NCBI GenBank assembly: GCA_050485745.1 | Contig: JBJHBY010000019.1 | Span: 1 to 23,138, forward strand | Source of the DNA: JBJHBY01 sp050485745 | GTDB taxonomy: Bacteria > Pseudomonadota > Gammaproteobacteria > Pseudomonadales > CAMLJR01 | Direction: 5' to 3' | Length of the DNA stretch: 23,138 nucleotides | Shown: positions 15,742-23,138 of the stretch, in pieces | How the letters are laid out: each line of letters opens with the position of its first letter | Position numbering within the stretch: position 1 is the first letter of the stretch | Position numbers and translations under genes: made by a program | Notes under the pieces: generated by a model | Seen by the model: only the letters and a program-made list of their open reading frames with translations | Databases searched by the model: none | Told to the model about the DNA's origin: nothing

Positions 15742-16104
15742 ATGCGCCAGCGCGGTTTTACAGTCATCGAAATCCTCGTTGCCCTGGCGATACTGGCCCT
15801 GCTGGCCGCCGCCGTGGGAGGGCAAAGCCTGCACAGCCAGGTGCAGATGATCGAACTGCAGGAGCGGGTGCAGGCGACCTGGCTCGCGGATAACGAGCTG
15901 ACCCGGCTGCAGTTGTCGGAACCGTGGCCGGCGCCGGGGCGGCGCAGCCGCGTGGAGTCGGCCCATGGCCGCCAGTGGCGTGTGGAGACCGATATAGCCA
16001 ATACACCGCATGCGGATATGCGTGCGGTGACCGTGTCCATCCTGCCGGAGTGGCGCGACGGGCGGGTGCTGGCCAGCCTCACCGCCTACGTGGGACGACA
16101 CTGA
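15742..16104 (+). CDS. gspI: Minor pseudopilin GspI
   Basis: Minor pseudopilin expected to form the GspI-J-K tip complex. The leader is MRQRG/FTVIEILVALAILALLAAA with Glu at +5. The GspI signature follows: a short helix and WLADNELTRLQL, then WRVETDIANTPHADMRAVTVSI. The 120-residue length is typical. Its TGA overlaps the gspJ ATG by one base (TGATG). Confidence 0.95.
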   Translation: MRQRGFTVIEILVALAILALLAAAVGGQSLHSQVQMIELQERVQATWLADNELTRLQLSEPWPAPGRRSRVESAHGRQWRVETDIANTPHADMRAVTVSILPEWRDGRVLASLTAYVGRH

Positions 16105-16745
16105 TGCGACGCCAGCGTGGCCTGACCCTGATCGAGGTGCTGGTGGCCCTCGCCCTGTTCGCCTTGATCGGCAGTGCCGCCTATCAGTTGCTGCTGGCCA
16201 CCACCACCACCCGCGAGCGCCTGCAGACGCAGAGTGCCGCGCTGGAACAATGGCAACGCACCCTGTGGCTGCTGCAGCAGGATGTGGAGCAGTTGCAGCG
16301 CCAGGGCCTGCCCGACCTGCCACGCCACCAGCCCTATCTGCGAGTGGAGGATGAGGGCCGTCGCCTCACCCTGGTGCGGGGTGGTCACGGCAATCCGCTG
16401 GAGCGCCCGCGCAGCCACCTGCAGCGGGTGCAGTACCGGGTCGACCAGCATCCGCATCGGGAGCGGCGTGACAGCCCCTGGCACGGTGATTCACAGCGTT
16501 ATCTGTTGCGACTGAGCTGGACCGGGCTGGAAGGGCCCTTTGGTGACGAGACTGCCCTGGTCCAGGCCTTGCTGCCGGAGCCCGCGCTGTTCCAGGTCGA
16601 GGTCCTGGGTGAACAGCAGCTGTACCGCAATTGGCCGCCGGCAACGCGCCGGCAGGGCGCGGCCGAAGAACAGCCCCGGGCGCTGCAGGCGCGCCTGCAT
16701 GACGCCGAAGGCATGGAGGTGGTGCGGTGGCTGCGCCTGTTCTGA
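16104..16745 (+). CDS. gspJ: Minor pseudopilin GspJ
   Basis: Minor pseudopilin of the tip complex with GspI and GspK. The leader is MRRQRG/LTLIEVLVALALFAL; it has Leu rather than Phe at +1 and keeps Glu at +5. A GspJ pattern follows (LLQQDVEQLQ, then a beta-rich domain with LTLVRGGHGNPLERPRSHLQ). The frame is open upstream to 15924, but that stretch overlaps gspI and lacks a leader, so ATG 16104 is the start. The length is 213 residues. It overlaps gspK by 19 bp. Confidence 0.94.
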   Translation: MRRQRGLTLIEVLVALALFALIGSAAYQLLLATTTTRERLQTQSAALEQWQRTLWLLQQDVEQLQRQGLPDLPRHQPYLRVEDEGRRLTLVRGGHGNPLERPRSHLQRVQYRVDQHPHRERRDSPWHGDSQRYLLRLSWTGLEGPFGDETALVQALLPEPALFQVEVLGEQQLYRNWPPATRRQGAAEEQPRALQARLHDAEGMEVVRWLRLF

Positions 16746-17662
16746 GACGCCAGTCCGGTGCGGCGCTGCTCAGCGTGCTGCTGGTCACCGCACTGGCGGT
16801 TTCCCTGGCCGCGGCGATGGCCGCCGCCAGCTGGATCGATCTGCGCCGCAGCGCGAACCTTCTCGACAGCCGCCAGGCCTGGTACTACGCGCTGGGGGGC
16901 GAAACCCTGGCGCGGCAGATGCTTGTGACGTCGCTGCGGGACCAACCGGAGATCGACCACCCGGGTCAGGTATGGGCCCGCGATGCGCTCAGTTTTGAGC
17001 TCGACGAGGGGGTGCTGGCACTGTCGATCAGCGATCTGCAGGGGCGTTTCAACCTGAACAACCTGGTGGATGCCCAGGGCCGTGTGCGCAGCGCCGAACT
17101 GGTGCGCCTGCGCAGCCTGTTCGAAGTGCTGGGGCTGGACCCGGCGCCACTGTCGACCCTGCAGGAATGGCTGCTGCAGGAACAGGCGCGGCGCTCGCAA
17201 CAGCAGCAGCCGAGCGCGGCGCCGCAGTGGCCGTTTGCCGATACCAGTGTGCTGGTTCCCCGTGCCGGCCTCGACTACGCCAACTATCTTCGCCTCGCGC
17301 CGCATCTCAGCGCCCTGCCGGGCAATACGCCACTCAACGTCAACACCGCGACCGAGCCCGTGTTGCGCGCACTCTCGCCTATAATGTCGGGATCGAGGCT
17401 GGCCACGGTGCTGCGCCGGCAACAGGCCGGGGGCTATGGCACCGTGCAGGCCTTTACACAGGACACCGGGATCGGGGGAGGCGGGGCCTTGCTGGCCGTG
17501 ACGAGTGATTACTTCGAAGTGCGTACCGAGGTGCGCTTCGCCGGGCGTCGCAGCGAACTGCTGAGCGTGCTGCGGCGGCAGCGCGGTGAGCGCCCCGAAT
17601 TCGAAGTGCTCGGTCGGCAGCGGCCGGCGCCACAGCGCGAGGATTCCCGGCGTGATGCATGA
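16727..17662 (+). CDS. gspK: Minor pseudopilin GspK
   Basis: Large minor pseudopilin capping the pseudopilus tip. The leader is RRQSG/AALLSVLLVTALAV and, as is usual for GspK, there is no Glu at +5. Family features include SISDLQGRFNLNNLVD and the segment LPGNTPLNVNTATEPVLRAL. An SQQQQPS-like linker lies near residues 157-165. The 311-residue length is typical. It starts with GTG at 16727, with GGAGGT six nt upstream inside gspJ. The stop overlaps the gspL start by 8 bp. Confidence 0.95.
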   Translation: MAAPVLRRQSGAALLSVLLVTALAVSLAAAMAAASWIDLRRSANLLDSRQAWYYALGGETLARQMLVTSLRDQPEIDHPGQVWARDALSFELDEGVLALSISDLQGRFNLNNLVDAQGRVRSAELVRLRSLFEVLGLDPAPLSTLQEWLLQEQARRSQQQQPSAAPQWPFADTSVLVPRAGLDYANYLRLAPHLSALPGNTPLNVNTATEPVLRALSPIMSGSRLATVLRRQQAGGYGTVQAFTQDTGIGGGGALLAVTSDYFEVRTEVRFAGRRSELLSVLRRQRGERPEFEVLGRQRPAPQREDSRRDA

Positions 17663-18959
17663 TCTGGTGCTGCGCCTGCCCGGCGCCGATGTCGATGCGG
17701 CCACGGTCGTGCCCTGGCTGCTGTTCGACAGCCACCGCCGGGTGGAACGCCGTGGCGAAACGCCCCTCGGTCAGTTGGCCGCAAGTGTCGCCGACGCGGT
17801 TGGCAAGGGGCGCCAGCGCATCAGTGTGCTGGTTCCCGGTGAACTGGTGCTGTTGACCGAGGCGCGCATTCCCACGCGTCAGCGCAATCAGGTCAAAAAG
17901 GCACTGCCCTACATGGTGGAGGAGCAGCTGGCCGAGCCGATTGAATCCGTCCATCTGGCCATTCCCGAGCACCTGGCTGAGGAGGGCGGGGTGCCCGTTG
18001 CCGTGGCCAGCCACCCCCTGCTGATCAACTGGCTGGACCAGCTGTGCCAGTGCCAGCTGCGTCCTGAGCGCCTGGTGCCGGACAGCCTCTGTGTGCCCTG
18101 GAACCCGAATCAGTGGAGCCTGTTGTGTCTGCCGGAACGCTGGCTCTGGCGCGAGCAGGCGTTTTCCGCGCAGGCCCTGGCGCCACAGCACGGCAGCCTG
18201 TTGATCGACTGGCTGGCCACACGCAAGCCCGGTGAGGGCGCCGCCGCGCCGCTGGTGCGGGTGCTGGGTGCGGCCGACGCCGACGCCGACACAGAAAACA
18301 CAGCGGCGGATACATTTGAGCTGAGCGCCGTGGCCGACACCTTGCGCCAGCGCCTGGGTGTGGATGTGGACATCCTGCAATACCAGGAGTCGATGCTGGA
18401 GCTGATGGCGACCACGCTACTGGCCAGCCCCGCGCGCACGATCAACCTGCTGCAGGGCGGTTATCGACAATCGTCGACGGCCGCGCAGGTGCACCCCTGG
18501 CGGCGCATTGGCGTGGCTGCCGCGGTGCTGTTGTTTGCCTACAGCGCGGTGACCCTGGCGGCGGGGGCCTGGTTCCAGCATCGCGCCGATCGCCTCGAGG
18601 CGGAGAGTATCGCGTTGTATCGTGAGCTGTTCCCGCGGGAGCAGCGGGTGGTCAGCCCACGTCGACAGATGGCCAGCCACCTGTCCCGGGTGGGTGGTGG
18701 CCAGGGTGAGCTGTTCGAGTTGCTGGGGCGCAGTGCGCCACTGGTACAGACCACCCTGGCCGAGCCGGTGATGATTGAACAGCTGCGCTTCCGCGGTGGC
18801 AACCGGGAGTTACAGCTGGACGTGCGCACCGATTCGGTGGATGGCCTGGAGCAGCTGCGGCAGCGCCTCAGTGGTGCCGGCCTGCAGGTGGATCTCGGCG
18901 CCGCCACCGAGCGTGACCGCAGTGCCTCGGCGCGCATTACCGTGAGGGGTGGCCGATGA
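17655..18959 (+). CDS. gspL: Type II secretion system inner-membrane protein GspL
   Basis: Bitopic platform protein that recruits GspE through its actin-like cytoplasmic domain. Residues about 1-275 form that domain (ISVLVPGELVLLTEARIP, then KALPYMVEEQLAEPIE, the GspL hallmark). A membrane helix lies at about 285-306 and a periplasmic ferredoxin-like domain fills the end (LRFRGGNRELQLDVRTDSVDGLEQL). The 434-residue length is slightly long. ATG at 17655 is chosen. GTG at 17652 is a serious alternative because GAGGA lies 8 nt before it and 11 nt before the ATG. The 3' end overlaps gspM (ATGA). Confidence 0.95.
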   Translation: MHDLVLRLPGADVDAATVVPWLLFDSHRRVERRGETPLGQLAASVADAVGKGRQRISVLVPGELVLLTEARIPTRQRNQVKKALPYMVEEQLAEPIESVHLAIPEHLAEEGGVPVAVASHPLLINWLDQLCQCQLRPERLVPDSLCVPWNPNQWSLLCLPERWLWREQAFSAQALAPQHGSLLIDWLATRKPGEGAAAPLVRVLGAADADADTENTAADTFELSAVADTLRQRLGVDVDILQYQESMLELMATTLLASPARTINLLQGGYRQSSTAAQVHPWRRIGVAAAVLLFAYSAVTLAAGAWFQHRADRLEAESIALYRELFPREQRVVSPRRQMASHLSRVGGGQGELFELLGRSAPLVQTTLAEPVMIEQLRFRGGNRELQLDVRTDSVDGLEQLRQRLSGAGLQVDLGAATERDRSASARITVRGGR

Positions 18960-19483
18960 GAGGGGTGCGTGACAGCCTGGCGCGCTGGCGCGCCGCGAGC
19001 CTCGGCCATCCGCTTTACCAGCAGATGCTGCAGCGCTACCAGGCGCTGTCCGCGCGTGACCAGCTGGCACTGAAAGGCCTGGCCCTGTTCCTGCTGTTGC
19101 TTGTCCTGGTACAGGGCTGGCTGCTGCCTCTGCACGCCTGGCATGGCGAAGCGCAACGGCGCTATCTGTCACAGCTGGAGGATCTGCGCTGGATGCAGGC
19201 GCAGGCACCGGCGGCGGGCGTCGCGCCGGTGCAGGCGCGGCCGGCCGGGCAGTCGTTGCTGGGCCTGGTCAACCAGCTTGCCCGGGAGCATGGTCTCAAT
19301 GTGCGTCGCTTCGAGCCGTTGGGAGAGAGCGGCATTGGGCTGTGGCTGGAGCAGGCGGCGTTTGATGACACCCTGGCCTGGCTTGGAGCATTGCGCGGCT
19401 ACGGTATCGAGATCGAAGAGTTCAGCGCCTCGCGACTCGAACAACCCGGCAACGTTGACGTGCGCGTCACCTTGCGGGAGTGA
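18956..19483 (+). CDS. gspM: Type II secretion system inner-membrane protein GspM
   Basis: Small bitopic platform protein that stabilises GspL. A short cytoplasmic start with LSARDQLALKGLALFLLLLV marks the family (conserved Arg-Glu/Asp before the helix). The membrane segment is at about residues 41-58, then a helix and a small periplasmic ferredoxin-like domain (SLLGLVNQLAREHGLNVRRFEPLGE, then WLGALRGYGIEIEEFSASRLE). The length is 175 residues. It starts inside the gspL stop. Only 3 bp separate it from gspA. No gspN follows. Confidence 0.94.
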   Translation: MRGVRDSLARWRAASLGHPLYQQMLQRYQALSARDQLALKGLALFLLLLVLVQGWLLPLHAWHGEAQRRYLSQLEDLRWMQAQAPAAGVAPVQARPAGQSLLGLVNQLAREHGLNVRRFEPLGESGIGLWLEQAAFDDTLAWLGALRGYGIEIEEFSASRLEQPGNVDVRVTLRE

Positions 19484-19486
19484 GCC

Positions 19487-21064
19487 ATGTACCAGCGTTA
19501 CTTCGGACTCCAGGACACGCCATTCTCCATCGCGCCGGACCCGCGCTTTCTTTACCTCAGTGAGCAGCACCGGGAAGCCCTGGCGCACCTGCTTTACGGG
19601 GTTGGGGATCAGGGTGGTTTCGTCGTTCTCACCGGCGAGGTCGGTACCGGCAAAACCACGGTATGCCGCTGCCTGCTGCAGCAACTGCCCAGCCATGTCG
19701 ATATTGCCTTCATCGTCAATCCTCGCCAGAGTGCCGTGGAGCTGCTGCAGTCGATCCTGCACGAACTGGGCGTCCCCGCCGGGGATATGCCCGCCAGTAT
19801 CAAGCCACTCGTCGACCGGCTCAACGAGCGCCTGCTGGCCAGCCATGCCCGCGGCCGTAACACCATCCTGATCATTGACGAAGCCCAGAATCTGTCCAGC
19901 GAGGTACTGGAGCAACTGCGCCTGCTGACCAACCTCGAAACCAGCGACCGCAAGCTGCTGCAGCTGATCCTGCTCGGGCAACCCGAACTGAACGACCTGC
20001 TGCACAGTCACGAACTGCGGCAGCTGGCCCAGCGCGTCACCGCCCGCTATCACCTCCGCGCGCTGTCGCGTCCGGAGGTGGCGGCGTATATCCGCCACCG
20101 GCTCGCGGTGGCGGGCTGCCGCGCCGAGCTGTTTTCACCCGCGGCCCTGCGCCTTGCCGCGCGCCGCACCGGCGGTGTACCGCGCCTGATCAACCTGCTC
20201 TGCGATCGCGCCCTGCTGGGAGTCTATGCCAGCGGTGGCCGCGAGGTGACCCGCGCGGTACTGCAGCGTGCGGCACGGGAGGTACTTCCGCCCACGCCAC
20301 GCCGTCGTGGTGTTCTGCCCTGGGCACGTGGCGCCATGCTGGCGACCGGGGTTGCCGGTGCCTTGATCCTCGCCGCCGGCTACGCCATGCAGCACCGCAC
20401 GGCGGATGTCTGGCCGGATCTGCTGGCGACCGAGGCCGCGGTCGAGGATGCGGCCCTGGCACAGCTGCAGCGCCTGTGGGATGTCGAGGCCGTGGCCTGT
20501 GAGGCCATGAGCGGCGAGCTCTTCTGCCAGCGCCTCAACGGCGATGCACGGACGCTGCTGGAGCGGGGACGGCCCGCGGTGGTTGAACTCGAGGCCGGTG
20601 GCGTGCGCGGTCACGCGCTGCTGCTGGCCCGCGATGGCGATCAGCTGACCCTGCAGGTCGGGGACCAGCGCGTCGATGTGAGCCAGCGCAGCCTGCGCCG
20701 TCTCTGGCGGGGGCATGCGCTGCTGCTTGACCCGCTGCCGCCGGGTCGCAACGACGACACCGAATGGCTGCGGTCGCGTTTGCTGGCGCATCTGCAGGAG
20801 CTGCCCGAACCGGCGGAGGCATGGCGGCTGTCGCACCTGCATGAAGCGGATCGGCGCGGTGCGGGGGCGGCTTTTCCCCAGCAGCATTTTGCCGCTCTCG
20901 AAGCTGATCCCGCCGCCCGGGAGCGTGCGCTCATTCGCCAGTTCCAGCAGCGCGAGAAACTGCAGCCCAGCGGTGAGCTCGACGCGGCAACGCGGCGTCA
21001 TCTGCGCGAGCTGGCCGCGAACCGTGGGCCGCGCCTCGCCAGTGTACGCCAGAGGCTCCGCTGA
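19487..21064 (+). CDS. gspA: GspA/ExeA-like AAA+ ATPase with C39-like and peptidoglycan-binding regions
   Basis: Inner-membrane ATPase that with GspB helps insert and assemble the GspD multimer through the cell wall. The start MYQRYFGLQDTPFSIAPDPRF is the classic ExeA opening. The AAA+ domain has Walker A GEVGTGKTT at 50-58, Walker B ILIIDEAQ at 127-134 and ARRTGGVPRLINLLCDRAL. A membrane helix lies at about 284-303. The periplasmic part has a region resembling the C39-peptidase-like fold of ExeA (about 335-420, ACEAMSGELFCQRLN, then GRPAVVELEAGGVRGHALLL), and a PG_binding_1-like segment near the end (IRQFQQREKLQPSGELDAATRRHL). The length is 525 residues. It is 3 bp downstream of gspM, so it belongs to the gsp operon. 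Confidence 0.93.
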   Translation: MYQRYFGLQDTPFSIAPDPRFLYLSEQHREALAHLLYGVGDQGGFVVLTGEVGTGKTTVCRCLLQQLPSHVDIAFIVNPRQSAVELLQSILHELGVPAGDMPASIKPLVDRLNERLLASHARGRNTILIIDEAQNLSSEVLEQLRLLTNLETSDRKLLQLILLGQPELNDLLHSHELRQLAQRVTARYHLRALSRPEVAAYIRHRLAVAGCRAELFSPAALRLAARRTGGVPRLINLLCDRALLGVYASGGREVTRAVLQRAAREVLPPTPRRRGVLPWARGAMLATGVAGALILAAGYAMQHRTADVWPDLLATEAAVEDAALAQLQRLWDVEAVACEAMSGELFCQRLNGDARTLLERGRPAVVELEAGGVRGHALLLARDGDQLTLQVGDQRVDVSQRSLRRLWRGHALLLDPLPPGRNDDTEWLRSRLLAHLQELPEPAEAWRLSHLHEADRRGAGAAFPQQHFAALEADPAARERALIRQFQQREKLQPSGELDAATRRHLRELAANRGPRLASVRQRLR

Positions 21065-21095
21065 GCCATTGCCGAATTGTTCAGAGGTGCCCTAG

Positions 21096-21692
21096 ATGTC
21101 GTACATTCTCGACGCGCTGAAGAAGTCAGAGCAGGAGCGCCAGCGCGGCCAGGCCCCGAATCTTGGCAGCATCCACGATGTACCGCCTCCGGCGCCGGCG
21201 CGCAACAGGGCTCCGCTGCTGTTGCTGGCTCTGCTGGTTGCCGTCGGGCTCGGTACCGGGGGCTGGTGGGCAGGGCAGTCGCTGCGTCCGGCCACTGCCG
21301 TTCCGCATCCCGGGGCAGCGGCACCCGGGGGCGAAGCGGCACAGGTGGCGCCTGCCCCGATAGCGGAAACGCCGCCTCCACAGGCCGCGCAGGAGGAGAG
21401 TTCGTCATCACTGCCGGTACCCGCGGAGGTGGCACTGGATACGTCGCGCTCGCCGCCCCGGGCATTGTGGGAGCTGCCGGATGATGTGCAGCGCCGTCTG
21501 CCGGCGATGACCTTTTCCTTTCACGTTCATGCCAGTGATCCCGCACGGCGCACGATCATCATCAACAATCGTCGCCTGCGCGAGGGCGAGCGGGTGGCGG
21601 AAGAGGTTGTGCTGGAGGAGATCACCGAGGACGGCGTGATCCTGCTGCACGACCGCCACCGCATTCATATCCCGGTGCTGGAGGGCTGGTAG
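21096..21692 (+). CDS. gspB: GspB/ExeB-like secretin assembly partner
   Basis: Bitopic inner-membrane protein partnering GspA. The start MSYILDALKKSEQERQRGQ is the family hallmark. A membrane helix lies at about residues 38-59, followed by a Pro/Ala/Glu-rich linker (about 64-120). A C-terminal GspB domain follows (MTFSFHVHASDPARRTIIIN, then LEEITEDGVILLHDRHRIHIPV), the part known to contact secretin or peptidoglycan. The length is 198 residues. GAGGT lies about 7 nt before the ATG. It is 31 bp after gspA and is the last gene of the rightward operon, ending 6 bp from the stop of the convergent second secretin gene. Confidence 0.95.
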   Translation: MSYILDALKKSEQERQRGQAPNLGSIHDVPPPAPARNRAPLLLLALLVAVGLGTGGWWAGQSLRPATAVPHPGAAAPGGEAAQVAPAPIAETPPPQAAQEESSSSLPVPAEVALDTSRSPPRALWELPDDVQRRLPAMTFSFHVHASDPARRTIIINNRRLREGERVAEEVVLEEITEDGVILLHDRHRIHIPVLEGW

Positions 21693-21698
21693 GGCCGC

Positions 21699-23138
21699 TC
21701 AGTCCGTCTCGGCGCGGCGCGGGCCGAAGGTGTCGAACTCCGGCAGCTCCAGTGGTTCACCGCGCAGAAACTTGCCCTCGGTGTAGCGCGTGCGCAGCTC
21801 CCGCATCTGCTGGTAGCGCCCGGCGCTGACCCGATCGGCGTCCTCCTCTGTGTTGATGATCACCGGGTGAATGAATACCATCAGGTTACGCTTGACCTGG
21901 CGCGTGGTGGTGCTGCGGAACAGGCCGCCGACGATGGGCATGCTGCCGAGCACCGGCACGCGGCTCTCGATGCGCTGCTGCTCATCCGAAATCAGCCCCC
22001 CCAGCACCAGGATGCTTTCATCCTCGACCAGAACCTTGGTACTGATGGAGCGCTTGTTGGTGACGATGTCCCGCGCCTCCTCCACGCTTTCCGCCAGCGT
22101 TTCCACTTCCTGCAGGATCTCCAGGGTGATGGCGTCACCGCGGTTGATCTGCGGAGTAATGCGCAGCTTCACACCGATGTCCTCGCGGCGGAAGGTCGTG
22201 AAGGGGTTTTCCGTATCCGCCGCGGCGCCGGTCGCCTGCCCGGTGATGATGGGGATATTGGAGCCGACGATGATCTGGGCCTCCTGGTTGTCCAGGGTCA
22301 TCACCGAGGGTGTCGACAGGATATTGGCCTCGGTACTGGTGGCCAGGGCGCGCAGCAGGGCCCTGAGGCTGCCATTGCGGAAGAAGCCCAGGCTGAGGCC
22401 GGAGCCGAGCAGGGCGGAGGCATCACCCGGTGCAGCCTCCGCCGGAACCAGACCGAAACGTGTCGTCGCCTGCAGTCCGTCGCCGCCGAGGCTGGTGCTC
22501 CACTCGACGCCGAGCCGCTGCAGGAAATCCTGGCTGACCTCGACGATCACCGCCTCGACCAGCACTTGCGCGCGGCGGATGTCGAGGCGTTCGATGACAT
22601 CCTCCATGCGCTCCAGCAGGTCCGGCGGCCCACTCAGGATCAGTGCGTTGGCGCTGTCCGAAGCCTCGATGCTCACAGCTGCGCTGCGCAGGGCCTGGTC
22701 GCGGGCGTCTTCCTGCACCGACCCACTGAGTCCACGCAGGACGGGCACCAGCTCACTCGCCTTCAGGTAATTGATGTACACCACGCGGGTACTGCCGCCC
22801 CCGGTGATCGGCTGGTCGATGCGTCGTACCAGATCAGCCACCTGGCGCCGCGCAACGGCATCGCCGGCCAGCAGCAGGCTGTTGGAACGCTGGTCGCTGG
22901 CAATGCTGAGTTCGCGACCCTGCTGGCCACCGCTGGCACGGAACAGGCTCTGCGCCAGGTCGGCCACCTCGCGGGCATCGGCGTGCTCCACCCTGATGAC
23001 CTCGAAGGCAAGGCTGCCACTGCGGTCAATGTGCCGCACGAGCTCCACCAGGCGACGCACGTTGGCGCCGTCGTCGGCCAGCAGCAGGCTGTTGCTGGCC
23101 GGGTAGGCGGCACTGTGGCCAGTGCTGGCGAGTAACGG
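21699..23138 (-). CDS. Second GspD-family secretin (N terminus beyond the window)
   Basis: A second outer-membrane secretin paralogous to the GspD at 9358-11235. The reading frame is open to the window edge at 23138; the first visible residues (HSAAYPASNSLLLADDGANVRRL) are the end of an N1 domain, so the signal peptide, N0 and most of N1 are missing. N2 (FEVIRVEHADAREVADL, then SIASDQRSNSLLLAG), N3 (TRVVYINYLKASELVPVL) and the secretin domain follow, with ANILSTP, VGSNIPIITG, TPQINRGDAITL and VPVLGSMPIVGGLF. It is clearly diverged from the first copy in N2/N3 and in the region before ANILSTP, but both keep the same tail pattern ending in a P-[DE]-F-[SD]-T-F motif. A leftward gspC-like gene could lie beyond the edge. 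It may be a full second GspD or an alternative channel; I see no frameshift or stop in the visible 479 codons. Confidence 0.93.
   Translation of the reverse strand, partial: PLLASTGHSAAYPASNSLLLADDGANVRRLVELVRHIDRSGSLAFEVIRVEHADAREVADLAQSLFRASGGQQGRELSIASDQRSNSLLLAGDAVARRQVADLVRRIDQPITGGGSTRVVYINYLKASELVPVLRGLSGSVQEDARDQALRSAAVSIEASDSANALILSGPPDLLERMEDVIERLDIRRAQVLVEAVIVEVSQDFLQRLGVEWSTSLGGDGLQATTRFGLVPAEAAPGDASALLGSGLSLGFFRNGSLRALLRALATSTEANILSTPSVMTLDNQEAQIIVGSNIPIITGQATGAAADTENPFTTFRREDIGVKLRITPQINRGDAITLEILQEVETLAESVEEARDIVTNKRSISTKVLVEDESILVLGGLISDEQQRIESRVPVLGSMPIVGGLFRSTTTRQVKRNLMVFIHPVIINTEEDADRVSAGRYQQMRELRTRYTEGKFLRGEPLELPEFDTFGPRRAETD

Noticed and set aside
15924..16103. Upstream extension of gspJ
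   Set aside because: Open in frame but overlaps gspI, has no prepilin leader, and the correct leader begins at the ATG at 16104.
16499..17704. 401-codon open frame on the - strand
   Set aside because: Lies opposite gspJ/gspK; His/Gln-rich composition typical of antisense reading of GC-rich genes.
1..23138. Mobile elements, tRNA genes, CRISPR arrays, toxin-antitoxin or defence genes
   Set aside because: None found by eye; the window is filled with housekeeping and secretion genes with uniform composition.

Overview
The window is about 23.1 kb of GC-rich, tightly packed DNA from a gammaproteobacterium. Gene order and protein motifs point to the Pseudomonas/Cellvibrio/Halieaceae side of the class rather than the enterics. 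The evidence is an mltD-gloB-methyltransferase-rnhA-dnaQ block with rnhA and dnaQ co-directional, a FimL-like gene just downstream, and a type II secretion locus laid out like the Pseudomonas xcp genes, with gspCD divergent from gspE onwards. The genus cannot be settled by eye.

Left part (1-9356). A 5'-truncated HDOD+GAF signalling protein meets, tail to tail, the leftward pair gloB-mltD (glyoxalase II and a LysM lytic transglycosylase lipoprotein). Divergent from gloB is a rightward run: a SAM methyltransferase of the YafS kind (broken by a 10-N scaffold gap at 4219-4228), rnhA and dnaQ, joined by stop/start overlaps. A FimL/ChpA-N-terminus-like gene, a two-helix membrane protein of unknown function and the S49 peptidase gene sohB follow on the same strand.

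Right part (9358-23138). This is an almost complete type II secretion system (T2SS). gspC and gspD run leftward. A 172-bp divergent promoter region follows, then gspE-F-G-H-I-J-K-L-M run rightward with gaps of at most about 14 nt or short overlaps, and gspA and gspB (ExeA/ExeB) complete the same run. Directly beyond gspB, on the opposite strand, lies a second secretin gene of the GspD family, cut by the window edge. GspE powers the platform GspF-L-M, the pseudopilins GspG-H-I-J-K form the piston, GspC couples the platform to the secretin, and GspA/GspB are the ATPase and partner that help place the secretin across the peptidoglycan. No gspN, gspO (prepilin peptidase) or gspS (pilotin) gene is visible.

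The most unusual point is that one set of T2SS motor and pseudopilus genes is bracketed by two clearly different GspD secretins, while only one gspC is visible. No intergenic stretch exceeds 300 bp. No tRNA, rRNA, CRISPR array, insertion sequence or prophage gene was seen.
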